In this document: positions 35,900 through 46,516 of the stretch, piece by piece
Layout: every line of letters begins with the position of its first letter
Position numbering within the stretch: position 1 is the stretch's first letter
NCBI RefSeq assembly: GCF_030812415.1
Contig: NZ_JAUSST010000001.1
Span: 434,001 to 498,000 of the forward strand
Length of the DNA stretch: 64,000 nucleotides
Origin: Paenibacillus harenae
GTDB taxonomy: Bacteria > Bacillota > Bacilli > Paenibacillales > Paenibacillaceae
Direction: 5' to 3'
Notes under the pieces: generated by a model
What the model saw: only the letters and a program-made list of their open reading frames with translations
Databases searched by the model: none
Told to the model about the DNA's origin: nothing
Program-made: the position numbers and the translations under genes

Positions 35900-36973
35900 C
35901 TATCCCAAAATAATGAGCTCTTTCGGAGATGAGGTTAATATTTTAATACCGGTTTCCGTAATCACGATATCATCCTCGATACGAACCCCGCCGAAGCCGG
36001 GAATGTATATGCCAGGCTCTACCGTAACAGTCATGCCGGGGGTTAAAATCGTTTCGCTGAGCTTCGACAATCTAGGCGATTCATGAATTTCCATGCCGAG
36101 GCCATGGCCTGTGCCATGTCCGAATAGATCGCCGTAGCCGTACTTCGCAATGACGTCGCGAGCAAGCGCATCCGCCTCGCGGCCGCTAATGCCCGGCTTA
36201 ATACACTCAAGCGCATGAAGCTGCGCTTCCAGCACGATGGAATATATTTCACGGTGCTTCTCGGTCGGCGTGCCGACCACTACCGTCCGGGTAAGATCGG
36301 AGCAGTAGCCTTGGTAATAAGCGCCGAAATCAAGCTTCACAAATTCGTCTTGTCCGACAAGACGGTCGCTCGCAACGCCATGAGGGAGCGCGGAACGTTC
36401 ACCCGATGCCACAATCGTGTCGAAGGAGGAAGAGGTTGCGCCGTGACTGCGCATGAACACTTCCATCTCAAGCGCAATATCCGATTCTCTCATTCCCGGC
36501 TTGATGATGTTCAGAATATAACTGAACGTCTTGTCGGCCAGATCTGCAGCCTCTTGCATCACCTTAAGCTCAGCGTCGTCCTTAATCATCCGAAGCTTCT
36601 CCACGAGCGCGCCGGAAGGCTGAAGCGTAATGCCAGGCAAAGCCTCGGTCCATGCCGAGTATTGGCTGTATACGACATGATCCTGTTCAAATGCTAGCTG
36701 CTTAATGCCGTGTTGCGCCAACAATTCGCGCACATCGTCAATCGGATTCGCGCCATGCTCCACGATTTTGAAGTCGACCGCTTGTTCCGGGGCTTGCGTC
36801 CGATAACGGAAATCGGTTAGCAAATAGCGCTCGTCCTGCGTAATAAGCACCATGCCCGAGGAGCCGGTAAACCCGCTAATATAGCGGCGATTAACGTCGC
36901 TCCCGATCAAGATGGCTTCGTAACCTGATTCCTCCAGCAGCTTGCGCAGACGGTCTACTCTTACGTTAGACAT
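35900..36973 (-). CDS. papA: Xaa-Pro aminopeptidase (YqhT/PapA)
   Basis: A 357-aa M24 metallopeptidase that removes N-terminal residues preceding proline. The N-terminal creatinase-like domain (residues 1-130) is followed by the pita-bread catalytic domain with metal ligands in VKLDFGAYYQGYCSDLTRT, HGTGHGLGMEIHE, MTVTVEPGIYIPG and GGVRIEDDIVIT (in parts). In B. subtilis PapA and EF-P are adjacent too, and both deal with proline-rich peptides. Confidence 0.94.
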   Translation of the reverse strand: MSNVRVDRLRKLLEESGYEAILIGSDVNRRYISGFTGSSGMVLITQDERYLLTDFRYRTQAPEQAVDFKIVEHGANPIDDVRELLAQHGIKQLAFEQDHVVYSQYSAWTEALPGITLQPSGALVEKLRMIKDDAELKVMQEAADLADKTFSYILNIIKPGMRESDIALEMEVFMRSHGATSSSFDTIVASGERSALPHGVASDRLVGQDEFVKLDFGAYYQGYCSDLTRTVVVGTPTEKHREIYSIVLEAQLHALECIKPGISGREADALARDVIAKYGYGDLFGHGTGHGLGMEIHESPRLSKLSETILTPGMTVTVEPGIYIPGFGGVRIEDDIVITETGIKILTSSPKELIILG

Positions 36974-36999
36974 AAGCTACACTTCCTTTCATTCATTCG

Positions 37000-37440
37000 T
37001 CACTTACTTTGCAAATGCCGAACCAATGCATCCAAGCCCAGCTCATAGCTATGCGCGCCGAAACCCGCAATCTGTCCGACGGCTATCGGAGCAATAACCG
37101 AGACATGACGGAACGCTTCTCTCTTGTGAATGTTGGACAGATGCACTTCAACGATAGGCAAGCTTACCGAGCCAAGCGCGTCTCGCAACGCATAGCTGTA
37201 ATGCGTCCAAGCGCCGGGGTTAATGACGATTCCGCTAGCGATGCCGTAAGCGCTATGTATCCGGTCAATCATCTCGCCCTCATGATTCGTTTGGAAGAAG
37301 TCGATCTCGAAGCCAAGTGCTTCGCCCTTCTCCTTCATAAGCGATTCGATGTAGGACAAAGTCTCCGTGCCGTAAACGCCAGGCTCTCGAATGCCCAGCA
37401 TATTCAGGTTCGGACCGTTTAGAACGAGTATCTTGCCCAT
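37000..37440 (-). CDS. aroQ: Type II 3-dehydroquinate dehydratase
   Basis: A 146-aa AroQ for the third step of the shikimate pathway. It has [21 protein letters not shown] with the lid, the catalytic Arg/Tyr region, [30 protein letters not shown] and [15 protein letters not shown], all classic type II blocks. It precedes papA by 26 bases. The 174-base upstream region holds a plausible TAAAAT -10 and a small GCCTG/CAGGC hairpin. Confidence 0.95.
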   Translation of the reverse strand: MGKILVLNGPNLNMLGIREPGVYGTETLSYIESLMKEKGEALGFEIDFFQTNHEGEMIDRIHSAYGIASGIVINPGAWTHYSYALRDALGSVSLPIVEVHLSNIHKREAFRHVSVIAPIAVGQIAGFGAHSYELGLDALVRHLQSK

Positions 37441-37614
37441 GAATTATCCTCCCTTACGTACACACGGCTATTTGCCTGCAAATACAGGCGAAGCTGTCGT
37501 CACGCCGGGAAGTTCGAGCATCGTATTAGAGTTTAGGCTGATACTGCTTTCATTCACAAGCGTAAACGGCTTTCACATTTTACCACAAATGCCCGCCGCT
37601 TGAGAAGGGATAAC

Positions 37615-38133
37615 TCATGACGGTGCCGGAATCGGCTCGCGCGAAGCCTCGTCCGTGAATTCAAAAGCGATCGAATACCCGATAAATAGCCCCCATAAGA
37701 GGAAAACGCAAATTTCCGTGAACAACGTATTCCAGCCTGCCCTCGTGACCGCCGTCGTCATTCCCAGCAACGGACCGAGCAACAAGAAGATGATCGCCCA
37801 CCAAACTATACCGTATAAGATCCCGGGCCAAGGACCTCGCAGCTTGCCGAGCACAAGCTTATACAAAAGAGCGGCAATAATGGAAAAGACGATATAACAG
37901 CCGATTCCGGCCAGCTGGCCCCATCCCGTTTTCAAAAAGGATTGCTTAAAAAACGGATCGCCTACAAAACCCGGAAGGATTGTCGTAAATTTCATTTGAT
38001 AGAACAGCCACCTCACGCCCCCCCATATGATACCGGCGAAAAACCCAATCATCATCGGGTAAGTCCACGGATTCGTATGATGATCCGAATAGCCCTGATG
38101 GCTGCTGCGTTTGTTCGTTGACAACGTTGACAT
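37615..38133 (-). CDS. yqhR: YqhR family membrane protein
   Basis: A 172-aa protein with four hydrophobic helices (MMIGFFAGIIWGGVRWLFY, LAGIGCYIVFSIIAALLY, GILYGIVWWAIIFLLLGPLLG, EICVFLLWGLFIGYSIAF). The start MSTLSTNKR is preceded by AGGCGGG. The position before aroQ and divergent from yqhQ matches YqhR of B. subtilis. The gene's role is unknown; its neighbours are vegetative. Confidence 0.85.
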   Translation of the reverse strand: MSTLSTNKRSSHQGYSDHHTNPWTYPMMIGFFAGIIWGGVRWLFYQMKFTTILPGFVGDPFFKQSFLKTGWGQLAGIGCYIVFSIIAALLYKLVLGKLRGPWPGILYGIVWWAIIFLLLGPLLGMTTAVTRAGWNTLFTEICVFLLWGLFIGYSIAFEFTDEASREPIPAPS

Positions 38134-38270
38134 TGGAAGTTCCCGCCTCTCTAATTGATTTCCATTTGACTCCTTTATTATGTGACAATCGCCGCTGTCG
38201 CAATTCATCCTCGCATGTTTACAATTGTATTGGCATGCGCTTTACATCCTTTCGCTGGATGATGATGACG

Positions 38271-38300
38271 TTGGCAATTCATTTATAGATCAAGTACAAT
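38271..38300 (+). promoter_or_regulatory. Sigma-A promoter for yqhQ
   Basis: TTGGCA at 38271-38276 and TACAAT at 38295-38300 with an 18-base spacer, 5/6 matches in both boxes. A short inverted repeat ATAGAC/GTCTAT at 38316-38333 lies in the leader just before the start codon. Confidence 0.6.
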
Positions 38301-38342
38301 AGACTTATAAAAACGATAGACAGATTCGTCTATGCATGATTG

Positions 38343-39365
38343 ATGACGAAATCTTACTTTGGGGATGGTGACAAGCTCTTGCCGCAGGATATTAGACGCG
38401 CTTATGGCGGACAAGCTGTTATCGAAGGCGTAATGTTTGCAGGCAAACACGTTAACGTAACGGCCGTACGGCGCAAAAACGATGAGATCGTATTTTACGA
38501 GGTGCCTTCCATCTCGAAGCCTTGGGTACAGCGCCTGAAAAAAATTCCTTTATTGCGCGGCGTAGTCGGCATTATTGAATCAAGCGCCAAAGGATCGCAG
38601 CATCTTAACTTTTCCATGGAAGCTTATGCGGAGGACGAGACGAGTGACGGCAAAGATGACAAAGCCGACGCGCAGACTCAGACGATCGATGCAAGTGAAA
38701 GCAAGGAAGAAAAGAAGTCCGGAGGCTGGAGCATCAGCATGCTTGTCGGCGTAGCCGTTGCTGGCGTCTTATCCTTCATTTTCGGCAAGCTTATATTTAC
38801 GGTTACTCCGGCCTTACTGGAAGAATTGCTGTTCTCAGGGGTATTCGAGAGCAAAGTCGGTCATAATTTAGTAGAAGGACTTATTAAAATCATATTGCTT
38901 CTCGCCTATCTGTACTTTATTTCGATGACACCGCTTATAAAGCGGCTCTTCCAGTATCATGGCGCCGAACATAAAGTGATCAGCGCATATGAAGCCGGTG
39001 AGGATCTAACGATTCGCAATGTGCAGAAGTACAGTCGCCTTCATTACCGCTGCGGCTCAAGTTTTATCGTATTTACCGTTATTGTCGGCGTTGTTGTATA
39101 CTCGCTCCCGATCTTCACGTGGGATTCGATCTGGGAACGCGTCTACATTCGCATTCTGCTGTTGCCTGTCGTGCTTGGCATCTCCTATGAGGTGCTGAAA
39201 TGGACGAATGCGCTGAGAGACATTCCGGTGCTCCGCTACCTTGGCTATCCGGGGCTATGGCTGCAGCTGCTGACGACCAAAGAACCGAAAGACGAACAAG
39301 TTGCTGTATCGATCGCTTCCTTCAACCGGATGCGCGAGCTGGAACAACAAATGACGAAGGCCTAA
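38343..39365 (+). CDS. yqhQ: YqhQ family membrane protein (DUF1385)
   Basis: A 340-aa DUF1385 protein. Conserved blocks are RRAYGGQAVIEGVMFAGK, KKIPLLRGVVGIIESSAKGSQHLNFS, the transmembrane pair around LSFIFGKLIFTVTPA, LFQYHGAEHKVISAYEAGE and SRLHYRCGSSFIVFTVI, then GYPGLWLQLLTTKEP (given in parts). The acidic, Lys-rich insert (about residues 95-128) is cytoplasmic-like. There is no convincing Shine-Dalgarno sequence before the ATG, and a hairpin lies there instead. The family function is unknown. Confidence 0.9.
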   Translation: MTKSYFGDGDKLLPQDIRRAYGGQAVIEGVMFAGKHVNVTAVRRKNDEIVFYEVPSISKPWVQRLKKIPLLRGVVGIIESSAKGSQHLNFSMEAYAEDETSDGKDDKADAQTQTIDASESKEEKKSGGWSISMLVGVAVAGVLSFIFGKLIFTVTPALLEELLFSGVFESKVGHNLVEGLIKIILLLAYLYFISMTPLIKRLFQYHGAEHKVISAYEAGEDLTIRNVQKYSRLHYRCGSSFIVFTVIVGVVVYSLPIFTWDSIWERVYIRILLLPVVLGISYEVLKWTNALRDIPVLRYLGYPGLWLQLLTTKEPKDEQVAVSIASFNRMRELEQQMTKA

Positions 39366-39391
39366 TTTCTAATGAGAAAAGAGGAATAGCG

Positions 39392-39715
39392 ATGAGCAGA
39401 TCACAGGGAAAATGGAATGGATGGTCAATCGCGATATTGATTCTGATCGTGATCGGAGTCTGGTTCAGCATAACGACGAACCCGCTTGGGTTCATTCTTC
39501 CCGTCGTCATACTCGGCGCTATCTTCCTCCTTTACAAATATCCGCCGTCCTTCCTGCAAGGATATCGTCGCACGGGCCCGGGTCAAGCGCGAGTCAAGCA
39601 AGGACGTTCATCCTCGGCTGGTAAGCCCAAGACGACCCGGCCGCGCTCGAAGACAGCGCCCTTCCGGGTCATCGAAGGCGGTAAAGACGACAATGATATG
39701 CCGAAGTACCACTAA
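39392..39715 (+). CDS. yqhP: SA1362/YqhP family small membrane protein
   Basis: A 107-aa protein with two helices (SIAILILIVIGVWFSIT and PLGFILPVVILGAIFLLYKY) and a basic, Arg/Lys/Ser-rich cytoplasmic tail (SSSAGKPKTTRPRSK). It matches the SA1362/YqhP type. The start is the ATG 7 bases behind GAGG; a longer frame from 39200 runs through yqhQ and is not real. It is the second gene of the yqhQP pair. Confidence 0.82.
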   Translation: MSRSQGKWNGWSIAILILIVIGVWFSITTNPLGFILPVVILGAIFLLYKYPPSFLQGYRRTGPGQARVKQGRSSSAGKPKTTRPRSKTAPFRVIEGGKDDNDMPKYH

Positions 39716-39736
39716 ACGAACCATGTTCCGAAAATA

Positions 39737-39785
39737 ACAAGAAGAAGGGGATTGCGCCGCCAGGCTGCAATCCCCTTCTTCTTGT
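39737..39785. terminator. Bidirectional terminator, 19-bp perfect stem
   Basis: The arm at 39737-39755 (ACAAGAAGAAGGGGATTGC) is perfectly complementary to the arm at 39767-39785, around an 11-base loop. It lies between convergent yqhP and mntR. Confidence 0.9.
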
Positions 39786-39795
39786 TCGCTATGTA

Positions 39796-40218
39796 CTACT
39801 CGCTATCCAGTTCGGAGCGAAGAGAGCGAAGCTCCTCCAGCCTCAGGCTGTCACGGCGGAAATATTCAACCAACGTCTCAATGCATGTAATGGAATCCCA
39901 GCTAAGATGATGCTCGATTCCTTCTACGTCGCGATAAATATTTTCATCCTGAACGCCAATCGTCGTCAGGAAATCTTCGAGCAATTGATGACGGTCGACC
40001 AAACGTTTGCCCATTTTTTTGCCTTTATTCGTAAGGACAAGACCACGATACTTCTCATAGATCAAATAATTGTCTTTGTCGAGCTTCTGTATCATCTTTG
40101 TGACCGAGGACGGATGTACCTCTAAGCCTTCCGCAATATCCGAAACACGCGCATACCCTTTTTCGTCGATGAGCTTATAGATCCTCTCTAAGTAGTCTTC
40201 CATGCTCGGCGTCGGCAC
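39796..40218 (-). CDS. mntR: Manganese-responsive regulator MntR
   Basis: A 140-aa DtxR-family repressor. The winged helix ([22 protein letters not shown]) lies near residues 22-45; metal ligands are in MEDYLE (Asp), [11 protein letters not shown] and VEGIEHHLS (His and Glu). It represses manganese uptake when Mn(II) is plentiful. GTG start behind AGGGGG. It closes the aroQ-yqhRQP-mntR neighbourhood seen in Bacillus. Confidence 0.94.
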   Translation of the reverse strand: MPTPSMEDYLERIYKLIDEKGYARVSDIAEGLEVHPSSVTKMIQKLDKDNYLIYEKYRGLVLTNKGKKMGKRLVDRHQLLEDFLTTIGVQDENIYRDVEGIEHHLSWDSITCIETLVEYFRRDSLRLEELRSLRSELDSE

Positions 40219-40274
40219 TCAAAGACCCCCCTAACCCTGCATCTTCACCTTGTTTCCTCGGCGTTACTCTATGT

Positions 40275-40304
40275 ATCATACACTGTTCGAGCCCGACACT
40301 GCAA
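40275..40304 (-). promoter_or_regulatory. Sigma-A promoter for mntR
   Basis: On the minus strand TTGCAG (40299-40304) and TATGAT (40275-40280) with an 18-base spacer. Confidence 0.55.
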
Positions 40305-40371
40305 CCTGTCCGGATTCCGGCCCATTATCTTTCCAGTCCCGGTTCGACGGGGGCCAAAACGAATATTTCAC

Positions 40372-41085
40372 TTAAAATTTCAGCCACTCCGGCGTTATGG
40401 AGTTAAGCCAAATCGTAATTTGCGTCATTTGATCCGTGAAGAGCAGAACGCCCATGAGCAGCATGACGCCGCCGCCGATCTTCATGACAAGCGAAGAATA
40501 CTTCAGTATCCATCTTGCCGTGCCAAGGAAAAACGCCAGCACGAAGAACGGAATCGCGAAGCCGAGCGCGTAAGCCGTCGTTAGCTGGAACCAGGTATCC
40601 GGCGACGAAGCCGCCAGGCCAAGAATCGCGGTCAACACAGGACCTACGCATGGCGACCAACCTGCCGAGAAACCGATGCCGAAGACGAACGAGCTGATAT
40701 AGTTCGATTTACGAGGAATAAGGCTCTTCCTCGTGTCTTTGAGCAACAGCTTCGGCTGGAAGAGACCGATCAAGAACAAACCCATCAGAATAATAAGGAT
40801 CGCCGACAATTGACGGATAAGCTGGCGATACTCGCTGAAAAATTCCGCGAATAGGTTCGTCGAGTAGCCTAAAGCGTAATACACCGTACAGAAGCCCAAT
40901 ATGAAGAAAAACGTATGCGACATCATGTGCATCCGCTGCTTCTTCGTATGGTCGTTTTCTTTTAGATCGGATACCGAAATCCCGGTAATGTACGATAAAT
41001 AAGACGGATATAAGGGCAAGCAGCAAGGCGACACAAACGAAGCGATGCCGGCGCTGAACGCCAGCCAAATATTAACATCGGTCAA
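40372..41085 (-). CDS. ccdA: CcdA-type thiol-disulfide membrane transporter
   Basis: A 237-aa CcdA with six transmembrane helices and the two redox Cys motifs, FVSPCCLPLYP near residue 20 and GWSPCVGPVL near residue 145. It moves reducing equivalents from cytoplasmic thioredoxin to extracytoplasmic thiol proteins; in Bacillus it is needed for cytochrome c and endospore development. TTG start 7 bases behind GAGGTG. It lies only 22 bases after znuB on the same strand, with no terminator between, so it probably belongs to the zinc operon. Confidence 0.9.
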   Translation of the reverse strand: MTDVNIWLAFSAGIASFVSPCCLPLYPSYLSYITGISVSDLKENDHTKKQRMHMMSHTFFFILGFCTVYYALGYSTNLFAEFFSEYRQLIRQLSAILIILMGLFLIGLFQPKLLLKDTRKSLIPRKSNYISSFVFGIGFSAGWSPCVGPVLTAILGLAASSPDTWFQLTTAYALGFAIPFFVLAFFLGTARWILKYSSLVMKIGGGVMLLMGVLLFTDQMTQITIWLNSITPEWLKF

Positions 41086-41107
41086 ACTTATTCACCTCAA
41101 TCTCAAA

Positions 41108-41917
41108 TCAGCTGCCCATTTTCATGCCCCGCTTAAAGACGAGCAGCAGCAGCAAAATAACGATAAGCAGCAAAACAATCGTTCCGCCCGGCGCAAGATT
41201 CCATACCCCTGCAACGAGCAATCCCGCTACGACGGCAATCTCGCCGATAATGACGACGGATATGACGCTTTGCTTGAAGCTTCTCGCAATAATAAGACTG
41301 CAGGCGGCAGGTATCGTTAGCAGCGCCGATACGAGCAAAGCGCCGACAATCTTGATAGATACGCTAATGACTAGAGCGGTAAGCACGCTAATCATAACAT
41401 TATAAAAACGGACGGGCAACCCGCTTACCGCTGCAGCGTCCTCATCGAACGTAATAAGGAACAGCTCCTTCACTTGCGAGCGGATCGCGATCAGAACGAC
41501 AAGCGTAACTGCGCCAATCAAATATAAATCGCCGCTGCTCAGCGTATAGATGCTGCCGAACAAATAGCTGTTAACATTCATATTAAATCCTTTGCCCAGC
41601 GTGAATAACAGCGAAGCCAACGCGACGCCGCCGGACATCATTATTGCAAGCGACAGCTCGGCGTACGTCTTATACGCTTTGCGCAGCTTCTCGATCCCGA
41701 ACGATGCGGCTATGGCGAATACAAGACCAACCGCTATCGGGTATACGCCGATGAGAAAACCCAGCGCAACCCCGGCAATCGATACATGCGACAGCGTATC
41801 TCCGATCATCGACAGTCTGCGCAGCACAAGAAAAATACCCATTAGCGGCGCGGTGACGCCAATTAACAAGCCCCCGATAAGAGCTCTCTGAAAAAACTCG
41901 CTAGTTACGATCTCCAA
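41108..41917 (-). CDS. znuB: Zinc ABC transporter permease ZnuB
   Basis: A 269-aa metal ABC permease with eight to nine hydrophobic helices and the family blocks GVTAPLMGIFLVLRRLSMIGDTLSHVSIAGVALG (in parts) and SALLTIPAACSLIIARSF. The start is probably a TTG (MEIVTSEF) 9 bases behind AGAGG; a TTG three codons upstream overlaps that site. The 5' end overlaps znuC by 17 bases or more. Confidence 0.92.
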   Translation of the reverse strand: MEIVTSEFFQRALIGGLLIGVTAPLMGIFLVLRRLSMIGDTLSHVSIAGVALGFLIGVYPIAVGLVFAIAASFGIEKLRKAYKTYAELSLAIMMSGGVALASLLFTLGKGFNMNVNSYLFGSIYTLSSGDLYLIGAVTLVVLIAIRSQVKELFLITFDEDAAAVSGLPVRFYNVMISVLTALVISVSIKIVGALLVSALLTIPAACSLIIARSFKQSVISVVIIGEIAVVAGLLVAGVWNLAPGGTIVLLLIVILLLLLVFKRGMKMGS

Positions 41918-42725
41918 TCCGAACAACCTCTTTCCCGCTCTCCAATTGCTCCCTAAGCCCTTTTAGGCTATGTGCCAAATTGTTCTCCACGCAATCCTGC
42001 GTCTCATGCGAATGTCTAATATAAAACTTCAGCTTGCCGCTCTCCGAGGCCGGCTGTTGGCCGAGGTACGAACGAATCATATCCATGTCATGCGAAACCA
42101 TAAGAAACGTCATGCTATGATGCTGATGCATGTGCTTGATCATATGAAAGAAGCTTTCCTGCGTCTCCGTATCAATTCCGACAGTCGGTTCATCCAAGAT
42201 GAGCAAGGACGGATTGTTGATCAGCGCCCTTGCGAGAAATACGCGCTGCTGCTGACCGCCCGAGAGCAGTCCGATCCGCTTCTCGCTTAAGTCCTCGATT
42301 CCCATCGCATGAAGCGCATCGTCGCACTTCTGATGATCTTCTTTCGTTACTTTCTTGAACAACTTATTTCGCCCGTACAGCCCAGATAGCACCACTTCTC
42401 TTACGACCGCCGGAAATAACGGATTAAGCGAGTTCTTCTGGGGCACATAGCCGATTCTCTCCCAGTGCTTGAACTTCTCGACCGGCTCTCCGAAGAGGCG
42501 GATCTGTCCCTGAGTCGGCCTCAATAAACCGACGATCATGCGCAGCAGCGTCGTTTTGCCTGCGCCATTCGTTCCGATCAGGCCGATAAAATCCCGTTCC
42601 TTCACGCCGAAGCTTACGTTCGTAATGACCGGCTGCTGTTGGTACGAGAACGATACTCCATCGAGCGATATTACTTCCTGATGGCAATTCGGAGTTTCGC
42701 TTGTTATTGTTTTTGATTGCAACAT
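41901..42725 (-). CDS. znuC: Zinc ABC transporter ATP-binding protein ZnuC
   Basis: A 274-aa ABC ATPase. Walker A is GTNGAGKTTLLR, the Q-loop follows in GYVPQKNSL, the signature is LLSGGQQQRVFLARAL, Walker B is LLILDEPTVGID and the switch His is in LMVSHDMD. It energises zinc import with ZnuB and ZnuA. AAGGAG precedes the ATG. Confidence 0.93.
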   Translation of the reverse strand: MLQSKTITSETPNCHQEVISLDGVSFSYQQQPVITNVSFGVKERDFIGLIGTNGAGKTTLLRMIVGLLRPTQGQIRLFGEPVEKFKHWERIGYVPQKNSLNPLFPAVVREVVLSGLYGRNKLFKKVTKEDHQKCDDALHAMGIEDLSEKRIGLLSGGQQQRVFLARALINNPSLLILDEPTVGIDTETQESFFHMIKHMHQHHSMTFLMVSHDMDMIRSYLGQQPASESGKLKFYIRHSHETQDCVENNLAHSLKGLREQLESGKEVVRIGDRN

Positions 42726-42799
42726 TCTCTATCTCCTTAAACAGCAATAAGGGGCTATATCAGCGATATTAGCCCGTTTTGCCTTCCTATCGTTTCACT

Positions 42800-43810
42800 T
42801 TATTGTAATGCTTGCATCAGATTTTGCAAGTTTCGTTCCATAAGGGTCAAGTATGACTCGCCCGCCTTCTCCTGATCGGACGTCAAACCTTCCATTGGAT
42901 TAAGAACAAGCGTCTCGACGTCCGCCTCATCGGCAAGCGTCTTAGCTAAGCTATCGGATACGAGCTCCTCGAAGAAAATGACGCTCACATCGTTTTCTTC
43001 CACGAACTTTGTTATCTCCAGCAGGTCTTGCGCGCGCGGCTCGGCTTCCGGGCTTAATCCCATAATCGCTACCTGATTCAAGCCGTAATCTCTTGCCAAA
43101 TAACCGAAAGCTTGGTGGGATACGACGATATCCTTCTTGCTCGCGCCTGCGAGCTCGGACGTATACTCTTCATCAATCGCTACGAGCTTATCTTGAAGCG
43201 CTGCGAAGTTTTGCTCGTAATCGGCTTTATGACTCTCGTCTGCTTCAACTAAACTGTTTTTTATATTTTCCGCCAATACAAGAGCGGATTTCGGGCTTAC
43301 CCATGTATGAGGGTCCATGCCTTCATGGTCATGACCCTCTTCTCCTTCGTGTTCCTCTTCGCCCTCGTGCACCTCTTCGCCTTCATGCTCTTGCTCGGCT
43401 TCTTCCGCATGAATCAAGGCGATGCCCTCGCTCATTTCCTTCACCGCTACCCCGCTATCCTTGGACAACCCTTTCTGGAAATCTTCGACCCAGCCTTCTA
43501 GACCTGCGCCATGATAAAGGAAAAGATTCGCATTCGAGGCAGTGCTCAGATCTCGGCTCTTTGGCGTCCAGTCATGCGGTTCGACGCCCGCGGCTACAAG
43601 GTTAACAACGCTCACATGCTCGCCGCCGATCTCCTTCGCCAAGAAGTATAGCGGATAGAAGCTCGTAACGACGCTTAGCTTGCCGTCTTGCTCCGCATTG
43701 CCGCCCGTATTTGTATTGTTCGATTGATTGCCGCAAGCCGCGGTCAACAATGCGATTGTCGCAACCATGCTTATTGCTAAATATCGTATTCCTGTAGTTT
43801 TCGATCTCAT
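42800..43810 (-). CDS. znuA: Zinc-binding lipoprotein ZnuA/AdcA
   Basis: A 336-aa solute-binding lipoprotein of cluster A-I. Signal peptide with lipobox LLTAAC (lipidated Cys about residue 26), the metal His in VEPHDWTPKS, a His/Glu-rich loop (about residues 130-165, repeated HEGEE units), DPHTWVSPKSAL, VSHQAFGYLARDYGL and a C-terminal Asp-containing domain. The start MRSKTTG is 10 bases behind GGAG. First gene of znuACB; the His-rich loop is typical for zinc over manganese. Confidence 0.93.
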   Translation of the reverse strand: MRSKTTGIRYLAISMVATIALLTAACGNQSNNTNTGGNAEQDGKLSVVTSFYPLYFLAKEIGGEHVSVVNLVAAGVEPHDWTPKSRDLSTASNANLFLYHGAGLEGWVEDFQKGLSKDSGVAVKEMSEGIALIHAEEAEQEHEGEEVHEGEEEHEGEEGHDHEGMDPHTWVSPKSALVLAENIKNSLVEADESHKADYEQNFAALQDKLVAIDEEYTSELAGASKKDIVVSHQAFGYLARDYGLNQVAIMGLSPEAEPRAQDLLEITKFVEENDVSVIFFEELVSDSLAKTLADEADVETLVLNPMEGLTSDQEKAGESYLTLMERNLQNLMQALQ

Positions 43811-43885
43811 CTTAGTAACACTCCATTTCTTCAACCTATGATGATAGCCAGCTGTCTTACTCTTGCAAACTCCCTCAATCTTAAT

Positions 43886-43904
43886 CGTAATCGTTATGAT
43901 TACG
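43886..43904 (-). promoter_or_regulatory. Zur-like operator upstream of znuA
   Basis: The 19-base palindromic sequence CGTAATCGTTATGATTACG has arms CGTAATC and GATTACG and resembles the Zur box of Bacillus. It covers the expected transcription start, immediately downstream of the -10. Confidence 0.75.
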
Positions 43905-43910
43905 TTTTGT

Positions 43911-43939
43911 ATTATACGACGGCAGCGATGGGCTGTCAA
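43911..43939 (-). promoter_or_regulatory. Consensus sigma-A promoter of znuACB-ccdA
   Basis: On the minus strand a perfect TTGACA (43934-43939) and a perfect TATAAT (43911-43916) are separated by 17 bases. Such a full-strength promoter makes sense only with tight repression, which the adjoining palindrome would provide. Confidence 0.85.
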
Positions 43940-44024
43940 TGATAAATATGTAACCAGATCCTAACGGTAAGCTTTCTTTCCTTCTTGTATTGACCCATTT
44001 GAACGTATTTATAATGACACGGCA

Positions 44025-44066
44025 AAGAGGCCGACCCCTTCGCAAATCGTTGGGAATCAGCCTCTT
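44025..44066 (-). terminator. Probable terminator after metG
   Basis: AAGAGGC at 44025-44031 pairs with GCCTCTT at 44060-44066; the T-run on the minus strand is weak. Confidence 0.5.
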
Positions 44067-44086
44067 CGTATTAGTCTTGCGGCATT

Positions 44087-46075
<1,989 letters not shown>

Positions 46076-46117
46076 TCATTCGACCTCCCATATTGTTCTA
46101 TAACTCGATGTGAACGC

Positions 46118-46385
46118 AAAAAACTCCCGTCCAACATGGGACGAGAGTATGAACTCACGCGGTACCACCCAAATTCCGTTCACGATTGCCGCAGCTTCTT
46201 TGCCGCGTTCATGAACGCTTCGTGTGCCGTCTGCTAATGACGGCTTGCCCTTAACGCCGGCGATGCGCCGCGATCTTACCCAGCATAGGGACTATGCTGC
46301 TGCTCGAAGGCGGGTCCTCCAGGACCATCTTCCAATAGATTCCTTTGCCGGCTTGCACCGTGATGACCGGCTCTCTGCGTAAGGA
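46118..46385 (-). promoter_or_regulatory. T-box leader of metG
   Basis: The minus strand contains the T-box core GGGTGGTACCGCG (46158-46170) followed by a terminator hairpin ACTCTCGTCC/GGACGGGAGT and a T-run (46120-46149). Upstream stem I sequence (about 46360-46380) carries GAAGATGG with an ATG at 46326-46328 in specifier-loop position, matching tRNA-Met. Uncharged tRNA should favour the antiterminator. Confidence 0.88.
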
Positions 46386-46486
46386 ATGCCATTGTACTTA
46401 TCCGTTCATGGGACGAATGGATTCAATTGCTTATACATAATTCTATTCCCAAGCGTAAGTGAAACTTATAAATTCTTATATGTTAA

Positions 46487-46516
46487 AATATACCGAAGCA
46501 AGGCCTTCCTTGTCAA
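46487..46516 (-). promoter_or_regulatory. Sigma-A promoter of the metG T-box leader
   Basis: On the minus strand a perfect TTGACA (46511-46516) and TATATT (46487-46492), 18 bases apart. The -35 box overlaps the last codons of yidD. The expected leader is about 400 bases. Confidence 0.7.

Noticed and set aside
39200-39715. Longer frame for yqhP beginning inside yqhQ
   Set aside because: The ATG at 39392 has a GAGG site and fits the family; the extension runs through conserved yqhQ codons.
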